Positions 46,080 through 58,700 of a stretch of DNA of 64,000 nucleotides are shown here, in pieces (position 1 is the first letter of the stretch; every line of letters starts with the position of its first letter). The DNA is from Elmis aenea (Eukaryota > Arthropoda > Insecta > Coleoptera > Elmidae): assembly GCA_947652605.1 (NCBI GenBank), contig OX393578.1, positions 61,263,415-61,327,414 of the forward strand. The letters are read 5' to 3'. The translations under genes and the position numbers were made by a program. The notes under the pieces are model-generated. The model ran no database searches. It worked only from the letters and a program-made list of their open reading frames with translations, and was not told the origin of the DNA.

Positions 46080-46400
46080 TATGTTTATATAGAGGGTGGT
46101 ACATTTTTACCTCCAAGATCTGAACAAACCTGTATCAATTTGTAATATAATAAAATTGATAGCAACAATTTACTATTTTGCTTTTTTTAAAAGTTCCATA
46201 ATCAATTTTAATCTTGAAGAGCTTCATCAGATCATTTAAATACATTTTTAAAATGTAAAAAAATACACATTTTTTCACATTTTTGACTGCTTGGAATGAA
46301 TTTTACATTTCTCAAATACACTCAAACGTTTTTCATTGTAGCATTAACACTGAACCACCCTGTATGAGGATGGTGTAATATTTACATACCAAATTAGTAA
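46080..46400. repeat. Possible further copy of the CACCCTGTAT repeat family
   Basis: GAACCACCCTGTATGAGG near 46352 and AAACCTGTATCAATTTGTAAT near 46127 resemble the end words of the family at 2.6-3.4 and 33 kb. The body between them is too diverged to align by eye. Confidence 0.3.
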
Positions 46401-47305
46401 ACAACAAAAGGTTTGCACATTTCATCAGGCGGATATAGGAAAAGGTCGCTCGTACGTTCTATGTACTTAATTAATTACTACTCTACTTGAAATACAACTA
46501 AATGTTGAGATAAACAACCCCCAGTCATACGGTTCCCACAACACTGACACAAGATAAAGAAAATTGTCCTTTGTTCTCTAATACAGAGTAATCAAATTAC
46601 AAAGTCTCCCGGGACACAGTATACCGTTCGCAATATATTATTTTGTTCTAATTAAAACTACCTCCTGTGTTACACCACACCTTTTTCCACTAGAACAAAA
46701 TTAAATGACATTTCTTAGAGCAAGCTCACAAATCCTTACTAAATTTGCTTTTGACAATAGCCTAATTAAATTTTAACGTCATCGTTTTTGGTGCAAGCGC
46801 AATTTTTAAACGATTTTTTGGGAACTAAATGCAATACAAAGTTTGGCTCTTTATTAACAACAATATTAAATTTGTCTACCAAAATGGCATGTGCAAAACG
46901 AAAAGCAAATGGACCGTTATTAAGACAGTGGTGTTTGAAACCATTTAAAAAAACAAAAATTTGGCAACATTGATTTGCGTTTGGAATTTTTTATATCAGC
47001 AACTACTTCTATTACTTTACAGCAAAAGACAATGTTGCCATATGAATTATTTTCATTCAAATCAGTGATTAACATATTTTCAACACCAATTTTTGAAAGG
47101 AAAAACACAATATCTAGGAAAAAATATTATTCGACATTTATTTTGATTCCAAATCGCAGCTTTTTCCGTTAAAAATATTAAATAATAACGCTTATTAAAG
47201 GACTAAATGTCAAAACTTTGAGGACCTCTTGCAGACACAGCAAGCATGGTACAACATTTTCGTATTAAGATTTTCGACTTAGAATTTTACGAAGAACATC
47301 GCCAC
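46401..47305. other. AT-rich sequence, nothing recognised
   Basis: Open frames at 46788-46973, 46920-47108 and 46975-47172 have no recognisable domain. Confidence 0.35.
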
Positions 47306-48134
47306 TAGGGATTCTGTTCCGGGACTGTCCCGGGACAAAAGTCCCGGGAATTCCCGGGACTTTCTTAGTCTCGAGTCCCGGGACATTTAGTTCGAGACTC
47401 GAGACGAGACTTAATGTTACAGAACACTGAAATTAAATGTTTCTACTTCTAATCTTTTTTAAATTTAATGCCACGAGTTTAGTAAAAATATTTTTAGATA
47501 TATTTTTATGTTTTAAAGTTTAAGGAAAATTGCTAAGTATTAGTAAAAATAAATTTTACTTATGCCTGTTTTGTTTTAAAGTGTATGGAAAGTTGTTAAG
47601 TTTTTTTAAATAGGTATTTATTTGGAAATATGTATATATTTTATTTACTATAGAATGAAGACTAAATTAAAAATAATAATACTACTACTATTAATACTAT
47701 ACTTTATTCATGAAAAAATGCTTTAAAAAAAATATCCGTGAATATGGTATGATTTTTTAAAAAAATTTCATTTTTTGTTGTTTATGGATGTGTGACGTAT
47801 AAGTTCTGTTAACTGTCACCACCGATTCACAATCACGATACGTTCAAAGAAGCAATTTTAAGTATGTAGCGGGTGCTTTCCGAAACTATGTCACTGTCAA
47901 GAAATAATTTATTTTTTACTGTGAAAATCGCCGTTAAATTTTCAGTATATGAATATTGCATCATATTTCTTGTAATTTATAAAATCTTCCGTCATTTTTG
48001 ACAAGTTGTACCACCATTTTCCAGTACGTATATAACATTCGTAAAAGTCTCGAAGTCCCGGGAATTCCCGGGACTTTGATAAGAAAAGTCTCGAGTCCCG
48101 GGACTTCGAAAATTGTCGAGACTCAGAATCCCTA
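47306..48134. mobile_element. Non-autonomous DNA transposon with CCCGGG-rich inverted ends
   Basis: The ends are TAGGGATTCTG (47306-47316) and CAGAATCCCTA (48124-48134), exact inverted repeats. Each end contains a 22-bp palindrome of two CCCGGG cores around AATT (47340-47361 and 48055-48076) and several GTCTCGAGTCCCGGGAC words. Such CCCGGGAATTCCCGGG termini are common in hAT-like elements. The interior is AT-rich with no transposase trace, and the minus frame at 47942-48169 is made by the repeated SRDS/SRE-coding end. The only candidate duplication is TA on both sides; no 8-bp repeat is present. The right end touches the first satellite bases. Confidence 0.85.
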
Positions 48135-48239
48135 CTTGTAACTAACGTGAATAAGAAGTTTGAAGCCATTTGTTATAGTTTTAAGAAAATCGATTTTTCT
48201 GTCGAAAAAAGTGCAAAGAGTATATAGCCTCTTTTTCTT
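48135..48239. repeat. Truncated B monomer at the left border of the array
   Basis: The array opens inside a B monomer (CTTGTAACTAACGTGAATAAG) directly after the transposon end. It differs from typical B at several bases and lacks the CTCG of CTTGCTCGTAACTAACG, consistent with an old array edge. Confidence 0.8.
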
Positions 48240-49901
48240 AGTATAATGCCGTTTGTCTCAACTATTTTGAAATTAAATTTACAAAGTTATTCAAAAAATT
48301 AAAAATTTTGAAAATTTTTCTCGAATATGGCTCTTACGATTTTGTTCAAATTTTAGTATGTTATAGAGTTTATTTTTCTTAGTATAATGCCGTTTGTCTC
48401 AACTATTTTGAAATTTAATTTACAAAGTTATTCAAAAAATTAAAAATTTTGAAAATTTTTCTCGAAAACGGCTCTTACGATTTTGTTCAAATTTTAGTAT
48501 GTTATAGAGTTTATTTTTCTCAGTATAATGCCGTTTGTCTCAACTATTTTGAAATTTAATTTACAAAGTTATTCAAAAAATTAAAAATTTTGAAAATTTT
48601 TCTCGAAAACGGCTCTTACGATTTTGTTCAAATTTAAGTATGATATAGAGTTAATTTTTTTTAGTATAATGCCGTTTGTCTCAACTATTTTGAAATTTAA
48701 TTTACAAAGTTATTCAAAAAATTAAAAATTTTGAAAATTTTTCTTGAAAACGGCTCTTACGATTTTGTTCAAATTTTAGTATGTTATAGAGTTTATTTTT
48801 CTTAGTATAATGCCGTTTGTCTCAACTATTTTGAAATTTAATTTACAAAGTTATTCAAAAAATTATAAATTTTGAAAATTTTTCTCGAAAACGGCTCTTA
48901 CGATTTTGTTCAAATTTAAGTATGTTATAGAGTTTATTTTTCTTAGTATAATGCCGTTTGTCTCAACTATTTTGAAATTTAATTTACAAAGTTATTCAAA
49001 AAATTAAAAATCGTATTTAGGGGCTAATAATCCTTAATTTGCTCATAACTAACGTGTATAAGAAGTTTGAAGCCATTTGCTGTAGTTTTAAGAAAAACGA
49101 TTTTTTTGTCGAAAAAAGTGCAAAGACTATAGCCTTTGTACTTTTCCCATTTTTCACGAAAAATTAAAAATCGTATTTAGGGGCTAATAATCCTTAATTT
49201 GCTCATAACTAACGTGTATAAGAAGTTTGAAGCAATTTGCTGTAGTTTTAAGAAAATCGATTTTTTTGTCGAAAAAAGTGCCTTTGTACTTTTCCCATTT
49301 TTCGCGAAAAATTAAAAATCGTATTTAGGGGCTAATAATCCTTAACTTGCTCGTAACTAACGTGTATAAGAAGTTTAAAGCCATTTGCTGTAGTTTTAAG
49401 AAAATCGATTTTTTTGTCGAAAAAAGTGCCTTTGTACTTTTCCCATTTTTCGCGAAAAATTAAAAATCGTATTTAGGGGCTAATAATCCTTAACTTGCTC
49501 GTAACTAACGTGTATAAGAAGTTTGAAGCCATTTGCTGTAGTTTTAAGAAAATCGATTTTTTTGTCGAAAAAAGTGCAAAGACTATAAGCCTTTGTACTT
49601 TTCCCATTTTTCACGAAAAATTAAAAATCGTATTTAGGGGCTAATAAGCCTTAATTCGCTCATAACTAATGTGTATAAGAAGTTTGAAGCCATTTGCTGT
49701 AGTTTTAAGAAAATCGATTTTTTTGTCGAAAAAAGTGCAAAGACTATAGCCTTTGTACTTTTCCCATTTTTCACGAAAAATTAAAAATCGTATTTAGGGG
49801 CTAATAAGCCTTAATTCGCTCATAACTAATGTGTATAAGAAGTTTGAAGCCATTTGCTGTAGTTTTAAGAAAATCGATTTTTTTGTCGAAAAAAGTGCAA
49901 A

Positions 49902-52900
49902 GAGTATATAGCCTTTTTTTCTTAGTATAATGCCGTTTGTCTCAACTATTTCGAAATTTAATTTACAAAGTTATTCAAAAAATTAAAAATTTTGAAAATT
50001 TTTCTCGAAAACGGCTCTTACGATTTTGTTCAAGTTTTAGTATGTTATAGAGTTTATTTTTCTGAGTATAATGCCGTTTGTCTCAACTATTTTGAAATTT
50101 AATTTACAAAGTTATTCAAAAAATTAAAAATTTTGAAAATTTTTCTCGAAAACGGCTCTTACGATTTTGTTCAAATTTTAGTATGTTATAGAGTTTATTT
50201 TTCTTAGTATAATGCCGTTTGTCTCAACTATTTTGAAATTTAATTTACAAAGTTATTCAAAAAATTAAAAATTTTGAAAATTTTTCTCGAAAACGGCTTT
50301 TACGATTTTGTTCAAATTTTAGTATGTTATAGAGTTTATTTTTCTTAGTATAATGCCGTTTGTCTCAACTATTTTGAAATTTAATTTACAAAGTTATTCA
50401 AAAAATTAAAAATCGTATTTAGGGGCTAATAAGCCTTAATTCGCTCATAACTAATGTGTATAAGAAGTTTGAAGCCATTTGCTGTAGTTTTAAGAAAATC
50501 GATTTTTTTGTCGAAAAAAGTGCAAAGACTATAGCCTTTGTACTTTTCCCATTTTTCACGAAAAATTAAAAATCGTATTTAGGGGCTAATAAGCCTTAAT
50601 TCGCTCATAACTAATGTGTATAAGAAGTTTGAAGCCATTTGGTGTAGTTTTAAGAAAATCGATTTTTTTGTCGAAAAAAGTGCAAAGACTATAGCCTTTG
50701 TACTTTTCCCATTTTTCACGAAAAATTAAAAATCGTATTTAGGGGCTAATAAGCCTTAATTCGCTCATAACTAATGTGTATAAGAAGTTTGAAGCCATTT
50801 GCTGTAGTTTTAAGAAAATCGATTTTTTTGTCGAAAAAAGTGCAAAGAGTATATAGCCTTTTTTTCTTAGTATAATGCCGTTTGTCTCAACTATTTCGAA
50901 ATTTAATTTACAAATTTATTCAAAAAATTAAAAATTTTGAAAATTTTTCTCGAAAACGGCTTTTACGATTTTGTTCAAATTTTAGTATGTTATAGAGTTT
51001 ATTTTTCTCAGTATAATGCCGTTTGTCTCAACTATTTTGAAATTTAATTTACAAAGTTATTCAAAAAATTAAAAATTTTGAAAATTTTTCTCGAAAACGG
51101 CTCTTACGATTTTGTTCAACTTTTAGTATGTTATAGAGTTTATTTTTCTTAGTATAATGCCGTTTGTCTCAACTATTTTGAAATTTAATTTACAAAGTTA
51201 TTCAAAAAATTAAAAATTTTGAAAATTTTTCTCGAAAACGGCTTTTACGATTTTGTTCAAATTTTAGTATGTTATAGAGTTTATTTTTCTTAGTATAATG
51301 CCGTTTGTCTCAACTATTTTGAAATTTAATTTACAAAGTTATTCAAAAAATTAAAAATCGTATTTAGGGGCTAATAATCCTTAATTTGCTCATAACTAAC
51401 GTGTATAAGAAGTTTGAAGCCATTTGGTGTAGTTTTAAGAAAATCGATTTTTTTGTCGAAAAAAGTGCAAAGACTATAGCCTTTGTACTTTTCCCATTTT
51501 TCACGAAAAATTAAAAATCGTATTTAGGGGCTAATAAGCCTTAATTCGCTCATAACTAATGTGTATAAGAAGTTTGAAGCCATTTGCTGTAGTTTTAAGA
51601 AAATCGATTTTTTTGTCGAAAAAAGTGCAAAGACTATAGCCTTTGTACTTTTCCCATTTTTCACGAAAAATTAAAAATCGTATTTAGGGGCTAATAAGCC
51701 TTAATTCGCTCATAACTAATGTGTATAAGAAGTTTGAAGCCATTTGCTGTAGTTTTAAGAAAATCGATTTTTTTGTCGAAAAAAGTGCAAAGACTATAAG
51801 CCTTTGTACTTTTCCCATTTTTCACGAAAAATTAAAAATCGTATTTAGGGGCTAATAATCCTTAATTCGCTCATAACTAATGTGTATAAGAAGTTTGAAG
51901 CCATTTGCTGTAGTTTTAAGAAAATCGATTTTTTTGTCGAAAAAAGTGCAAAGAGTATATAGCCTTTTTTTCTTAGTATAATGCCGTTTGTCTTAACTAT
52001 TTCGAAATTTAATTTACAAAGTTATTCAAAAAATTAAAAATTTTGAAAATTTTTCTCGAAAACGGCTCTTACGATTTTGTTCAAATTTTAGTATGTTATA
52101 GAGTTTATTTTTCTGAGTATAATGCCGTTTGTCTCAACTATTTTGAAATTTAATTTACAAAGTTATTCAAAAAATTAAAAATTTTGAAAATTTTTCTCGA
52201 AAACGGCTCTTACGATTTTGTTCAAATTTTAGTATGTTATAGAGTTTATTTTTCTTAGTATAATGCCGTTTGTCTCAACTATTTTGAAATTTAATTTACA
52301 AAGTTATTCAAAAAATTAAAAATTTTGAAAATTTTTCTCGAAAACGGCTCTTACGATTTTGTTCAAATTTTAGTATGTTATAGAGTTTATTTTTCTTAGT
52401 ATAATGCCGTTTGTCTCAACTATTTTGAAATTTAATTTACAAAGTTATTCAAAAAATTAAAAATCGTATTTAGGGGCTAATAATCCTTAATTTGCTCATA
52501 ACTAACGTGTATAAGAAGTTTGAAGCCATTTGGTGTAGTTTTAAGAAAATCGATTTTTTTTGTCGAAAAAAGTGCAAAGACTATAGCCTTTGTACTTTTC
52601 CCATTTTTCACGAAAAATTAAAAATCGTATTTAGGGGCTAATAAGCCTTAATTCGCTCATAACTAATGTGTATAAGAAGTTTGAAGCCATTTGCTGTAGT
52701 TTTAAGAAAATCGATTTTTTTGTCGAAAAAAGTGCAAAGACTATAGCCTTTGTACTTTTCCCATTTTTCACGAAAAATTAAAAATCGTATTTAGGGGCTA
52801 ATAATCCTTAATTCGCTCATAACTAATGTGTATAAGAAGTTTGAAGCCATTTGCTGTAGTTTTAAGAAAATCGATTTTTTTGTCAAAAAAAGTGCAAAGA

Positions 52901-55736
52901 GTATATAGCCTTTTTTTCTTAGTATAATGCCGTTTGTCTTAACTATTTCGAAATTTAATTTACAAAGTTATTCAAAAAATTAAAAATTTTGAAAATTTTT
53001 CTCGAAAACGGCTCTTACGATTTTGTTCAAATTTTAGTATGTTATAGAGTTTATTTTTCTGAGTATAATGCCGTTTGTCTCAACTATTTTGAAATTTAAT
53101 TTACAAAGTTATTCAAAAAATTAAAAATTTTGAAAATTTTTCTCGAAAACGGCTCTTACGATTTTGTTCAAATTTTAGTATGTTATAGAGTTTATTTTTC
53201 TTAGTATAATGCCGTTTGTCTCAACTATTTTGAAATTTAATTTACAAAGTTATTCAAAAAATTAAAAATTTTGAAAATTTTTCTCGAAAACGGCTTTTAC
53301 GATTTTGTTCAAATTTTAGTATGTTATAGAGTTTATTTTTCTTAGTATAATGCCGTTTGTCTCAACTATTTTGAAATTTAATTTACAAAGTTATTCAAAA
53401 AATTAAAAATCGTATTTAGGGGCTAATAATCCTTAATTTGCTCATAACTAACGTGTATAAGAAGTTTGAAGCCATTTGGTGTAGTTTTAAGAAAATCGAT
53501 TTTTTTGTCGAAAAAAGTGCAAAGACTATAGCCTTTGTACTTTTCCCATTTTTCACGAAAAATTAAAAATCGTATTTAGGGGCTAATAAGCCTTAATTCG
53601 CTCATAACTAATGTGTATAAGAAGTTTGAAGCCATTTGCTGTAGTTTTAAGAAAATCGATTTTTTTGTCGAAAAAAGTGCCAAGACTTATAGCCTTTGTA
53701 CTTTTCCCATTTTTCACGAAAAATTAAAAATCGTATTTAGGGGCTAATAAGCCTTAATTCGCTCATAACTAATGTGTATAAGAAGTTTGAAGCCATTTGC
53801 TGTAGTTTTAAGAAAATCGATTTTTTTGTCGAAAAAAGTGCAAAGACTATAAGCCTTTGTACTTTTCCCATTTTTCACGAAAAATTAAAAATCGTATTTA
53901 GGGGCTAATAATCCTTAATTCGCTCATAACTAATGTGTATAAGAAGTTTGAAGCCATTTGCTGTAGTTTTAAGAAAATCGATTTTTTTGTCGAAAAAAGT
54001 GCAAAGAGTATATAGCCTTTTTTTCTTAGTATAATGCCGTTTGTCTTAACTATTTCGAAATTTAATTTACAAAGTTATTCAAAAAATTAAAAATTTTGAA
54101 AATTTTTCTCGAAAACGGCTCTTACGATTTTGTTCAAATTTTAGTATGTTATAGAGTTTATTTTTCTGAGTATAATGCCGTTTGTCTCAACTATTTTGAA
54201 ATTTAATTTACAAAGTTATTCAAAAAATTAAAAATTTTGAAAATTTTTCTTGAAAACGGCTCTTACGATTTTGTTCAAATTTTAGTATGTTATAGAGTTT
54301 ATTTTTCTTAGTATAATGCCGTTTAGCTCAACTATTTTGAAATTTAATTTACAAAGTTATTCAAAAAATTAAAAATTTTGAAAATTTTTCTCGAAAACGG
54401 CTTTTACGATTTTGTTCAAATTTTAGTATGTTATAGAGTTTATTTTTCTTAGTATAATGCCGTTTGTCTCAACTATTTTGAAATTTAATTTACAAAGTTA
54501 TTCAAAAAATTAAAAATCGTATTTAGGGGCTAATAATCCTTAATTTGCTCATAACTAACGTGTATAAGAAGTTTGAAGCCATTTGGTGTAGTTTTAAGAA
54601 AATCGATTTTTTTTGTCGAAAAAAGTGCAAAGACTATAGCCTTTGTACTTTTCCCATTTTTCACGAAAAATTAAAAATCGTATTTAGGGGCTAATAAGCC
54701 TTAATTCGCTCATAACTAATGTGTATAAGAAGTTTGAAGCCATTTGCTGTAGTTTTAAGAAAATCGATTTTTTTGTCGAAAAAAGTGCAAAGACTATAGC
54801 CTTTGTACTTTTCCCATTTTTCACGAAAAATTAAAAATCGTATTTAGGGGCTAATAATCCTTAATTCGCTCATAACTAATGTGTATAAGAAGTTTGAAGC
54901 CATTTGCTGTAGTTTTAAGAAAATCGATTTTTTTGTCAAAAAAAGTGCAAAGAGTATATAGCCTTTTTTTCTTAGTATAATGCCGTTTGTCTTAACTATT
55001 TCGAAATTTAATTTACAAAGTTATTCAAAAATTTAAAAATTTTGAAAATTTTTCTCGAAAACGGCTCTTACGATTTTGTTCAAATTTTAGTATGTTATAG
55101 AGTTTATTTTTCTGAGTATAATGCCGTTTGTCTCAACTATTTTGAAATTTAATTTACTAAGTTATTCAAAAAATTAAAAATTTTGAAAATTTTTCTCGAA
55201 AACGGCTCTTACGATTTTGTTCAAATTTTAGTATGTTATAGAGTTTATTTTTCTTAGTATAATGCCGTTTGTCTCAACTATTTTGAAATTTAATTTACAA
55301 AGTTATTCAAAAAATTAAAAATTTTGAAAATTTTTCTCGAAAACGGCTTTTACGATTTTGTTCAAATTTTAGTATGTTATAGAGTTTATTTTTCTTAGTA
55401 TAATGCCGTTTGTCTCAACTATTTTGAAATTTAATTTACAAAGTTATTCAAAAAATTAAAAATCGTATTTAGGGGCTAATAATCCTTAATTTGCTCATAA
55501 CTAACGTGTATAAGAAGTTTGAAGCCATTTGGTGTAGTTTTAAGAAAATCGATTTTTTTGTCGAAAAAAGTGCAAAGACTATAGCCTTTGTACTTTTCCC
55601 ATTTTTCACGAAAAATTAAAAATCGTATTTAGGGGCTAATAAGCCTTAATTCGCTCATAACTAATGTGTATAAGAAGTTTGAAGCCATTTGCTGTAGTTT
55701 TAAGAAAATCGATTTTTTTGTCGAAAAAAGTGCAAA
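49902..55736. repeat. First copy of a ~5.8-kb second-level repeat unit
   Basis: Diagnostic variants in this stretch recur to the right at fixed offsets. TTCAAGTTTTAG at about 50029 recurs 5835 bp on. CAAATTTATT (50911) and TTCAACTTTTAG (about 51115) recur 5995 bp on. GTGCCAAGACTTATAG (about 53679) and GCCGTTTAGCTC (about 54318) recur 5531 bp on. The unit holds six A-block/B-block repeats. Confidence 0.8.
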
Positions 55737-58700
55737 GAGTATATAGCCTTTTTTTCTTAGTATAATGCCGTTTGTCTCAACTATTTCGAAATTTAATTTA
55801 CAAAGTTATTCAAAAAATTAAAAATTTTGAAAATTTTTCTCGAAAACGGCTCTTACGATTTTGTTCAAGTTTTAGTATGTTATAGAGTTTATTTTTCTGA
55901 GTATAATGCCGTTTGTCTCAACTATTTTGAAATTTAATTTACAAAGTTATTCAAAAAATTAAAAATTTTGAAAATTTTTCTCGAAAACGGCTCTTACGAT
56001 TTTGTTCAAATTTTAGTATGTTATAGAGTTTATTTTTCTTAGTATAATGCCGTTTGTCTCAACTATTTTGAAATTTAATTTACAAAGTTATTCAAAAAAT
56101 TAAAAATTTTGAAAATTTTTCTCGAAAACGGCTTTTACGATTTTGTTCAAATTTTAGTATGTTATAGAGTTTATTTTTCTTAGTATAATGCCGTTTGTCT
56201 CAACTATTTTGAAATTTAATTTACAAAGTTATTCAAAAAATTAAAAATCGTATTTAGGGGCTAATAAGCCTTAATTCGCTCATAACTAATGTGTATAAGA
56301 AGTTTGAAGCCATTTGCTGTAGTTTTAAGAAAATCGATTTTTTTGTCGAAAAAAGTGCAAAGACTATAGCCTTTGTACTTTTCCCATTTTTCACGAAAAA
56401 TTAAAAATCGTATTTAGGGGCTAATAAGCCTTAATTCGCTCATAACTAATGTGTATAAGAAGTTTGAAGCCATTTGGTGTAGTTTTAAGAAAATCGATTT
56501 TTTTGTCGAAAAAAGTGCAAAGACTATAGCCTTTGTACTTTTCCCATTTTTCACGAAAAATTAAAAATCGTATTTAGGGGCTAATAAGCCTTAATTCGCT
56601 CATAACTAATGTGTATAAGAAGTTTGAAGCCATTTGCTGTAGTTTTAAGAAAATCGATTTTTTTGTCGAAAAAAGTGCAAAGACTATAGCCTTTGTACTT
56701 TTCCCATTTTTCACGAAAAATTAAAAATCGTATTTAGGGGCTAATAATCCTTAATTCGCTCATAACTAATGTGTATAAGAAGTTTGAAGCCATTTGCTGT
56801 AGTTTTAAGAAAATCGATTTTTTTGTCGAAAAAAGTGCAAAGAGTATATAGCCTTTTTTTCTTAGTATAATGCCGTTTGTCTCAACTATTTCGAAATTTA
56901 ATTTACAAATTTATTCAAAAAATTAAAAATTTTGAAAATTTTTCTCGAAAACGGCTTTTACGATTTTGTTCAAATTTTAGTATGTTATAGAGTTTATTTT
57001 TCTCAGTATAATGCCGTTTGTCTCAACTATTTTGAAATTTAATTTACAAAGTTATTCAAAAAATTAAAAATTTTGAAAATTTTTCTCGAAAACGGCTCTT
57101 ACGATTTTGTTCAACTTTTAGTATGTTATAGAGTTTATTTTTCTTAGTATAATGCCGTTTGTCTCAACTATTTTGAAATTTAATTTACAAAGTTATTCAA
57201 AAAATTAAAAATTTTGAAAATTTTTCTCGAAAACGGCTTTTACGATTTTGTTCAAATTTTAGTATGTTATAGAGTTTATTTTTCTTAGTATAATGCCGTT
57301 TGTCTCAACTATTTTGAAATTTAATTTACAAAGTTATTCAAAAAATTAAAAATCGTATTTAGGGGCTAATAATCCTTAATTTGCTCATAACTAACGTGTA
57401 TAAGAAGTTTGAAGCCATTTGGTGTAGTTTTAAGAAAATCGATTTTTTTGTCGAAAAAAGTGCAAAGACTATAGCCTTTGTACTTTTCCCATTTTTCACG
57501 AAAAATTAAAAATCGTATTTAGGGGCTAATAAGCCTTAATTCGCTCATAACTAATGTGTATAAGAAGTTTGAAGCCATTTGCTGTAGTTTTAAGAAAATC
57601 GATTTTTTTGTCGAAAAAAGTGCAAAGACTATAGCCTTTGTACTTTTCCCATTTTTCACGAAAAATTAAAAATCGTATTTAGGGGCTAATAAGCCTTAAT
57701 TCGCTCATAACTAATGTGTATAAGAAGTTTGAAGCCATTTGCTGTAGTTTTAAGAAAATCGATTTTTTTGTCGAAAAAAGTGCAAAGACTATAAGCCTTT
57801 GTACTTTTCCCATTTTTCACGAAAAATTAAAAATCGTATTTAGGGGCTAATAATCCTTAATTCGCTCATAACTAATGTGTATAAGAAGTTTGAAGCCATT
57901 TGCTGTAGTTTTAAGAAAATCGATTTTTTTGTCGAAAAAAGTGCAAAGACTATAAGCCTTTGTACTTTTCCCATTTTTCACGAAAAATTAAAAATCGTAT
58001 TTAGGGGCTAATAAGCCTTAATTCGCTCATAACTAATGTGTATAAGAAGTTTGAAGCCATTTGCTGTAGTTTTAAGAAAATCGATTTTTTTGTCGAAAAA
58101 AGTGCAAAGACTATAAGCCTTTGTACTTTTCCCATTTTTCACGAAAAATTAAAAATCGTATTTAGGGGCTAATAATCCTTAATTCGCTCATAACTAATGT
58201 GTATAAGAAGTTTGAAGCCATTTGCTGTAGTTTTAAGAAAATCGATTTTTTTGTCGAAAAAAGTGCAAAGACTATAGCCTTTGTACTTTTCCCATTTTTC
58301 ACGAAAAATTAAAAATCGTATTTAGGGGCTAATAATCCTTAATTCGCTCATAACTAATGTGTATAAGAAGTTTGAAGCCATTTGCTGTAGTTTTAAGAAA
58401 ATCGATTTTTTTGTCAAAAAAAGTGCAAAGAGTATATAGCCTTTTTTTCTTAGTATAATGCCGTTTGTCTTAACTATTTCGAAATTTAATTTACAAAGTT
58501 ATTCAAAAAATTAAAAATTTTGAAAATTTTTCTCGAAAACGGCTCTTACGATTTTGTTCAAATTTTAGTATGTTATAGAGTTTATTTTTCTGAGTATAAT
58601 GCCGTTTGTCTCAACTATTTTGAAATTTAATTTACAAAGTTATTCAAAAAATTAAAAATTTTGAAAATTTTTCTCGAAAACGGCTCTTACGATTTTGTTC

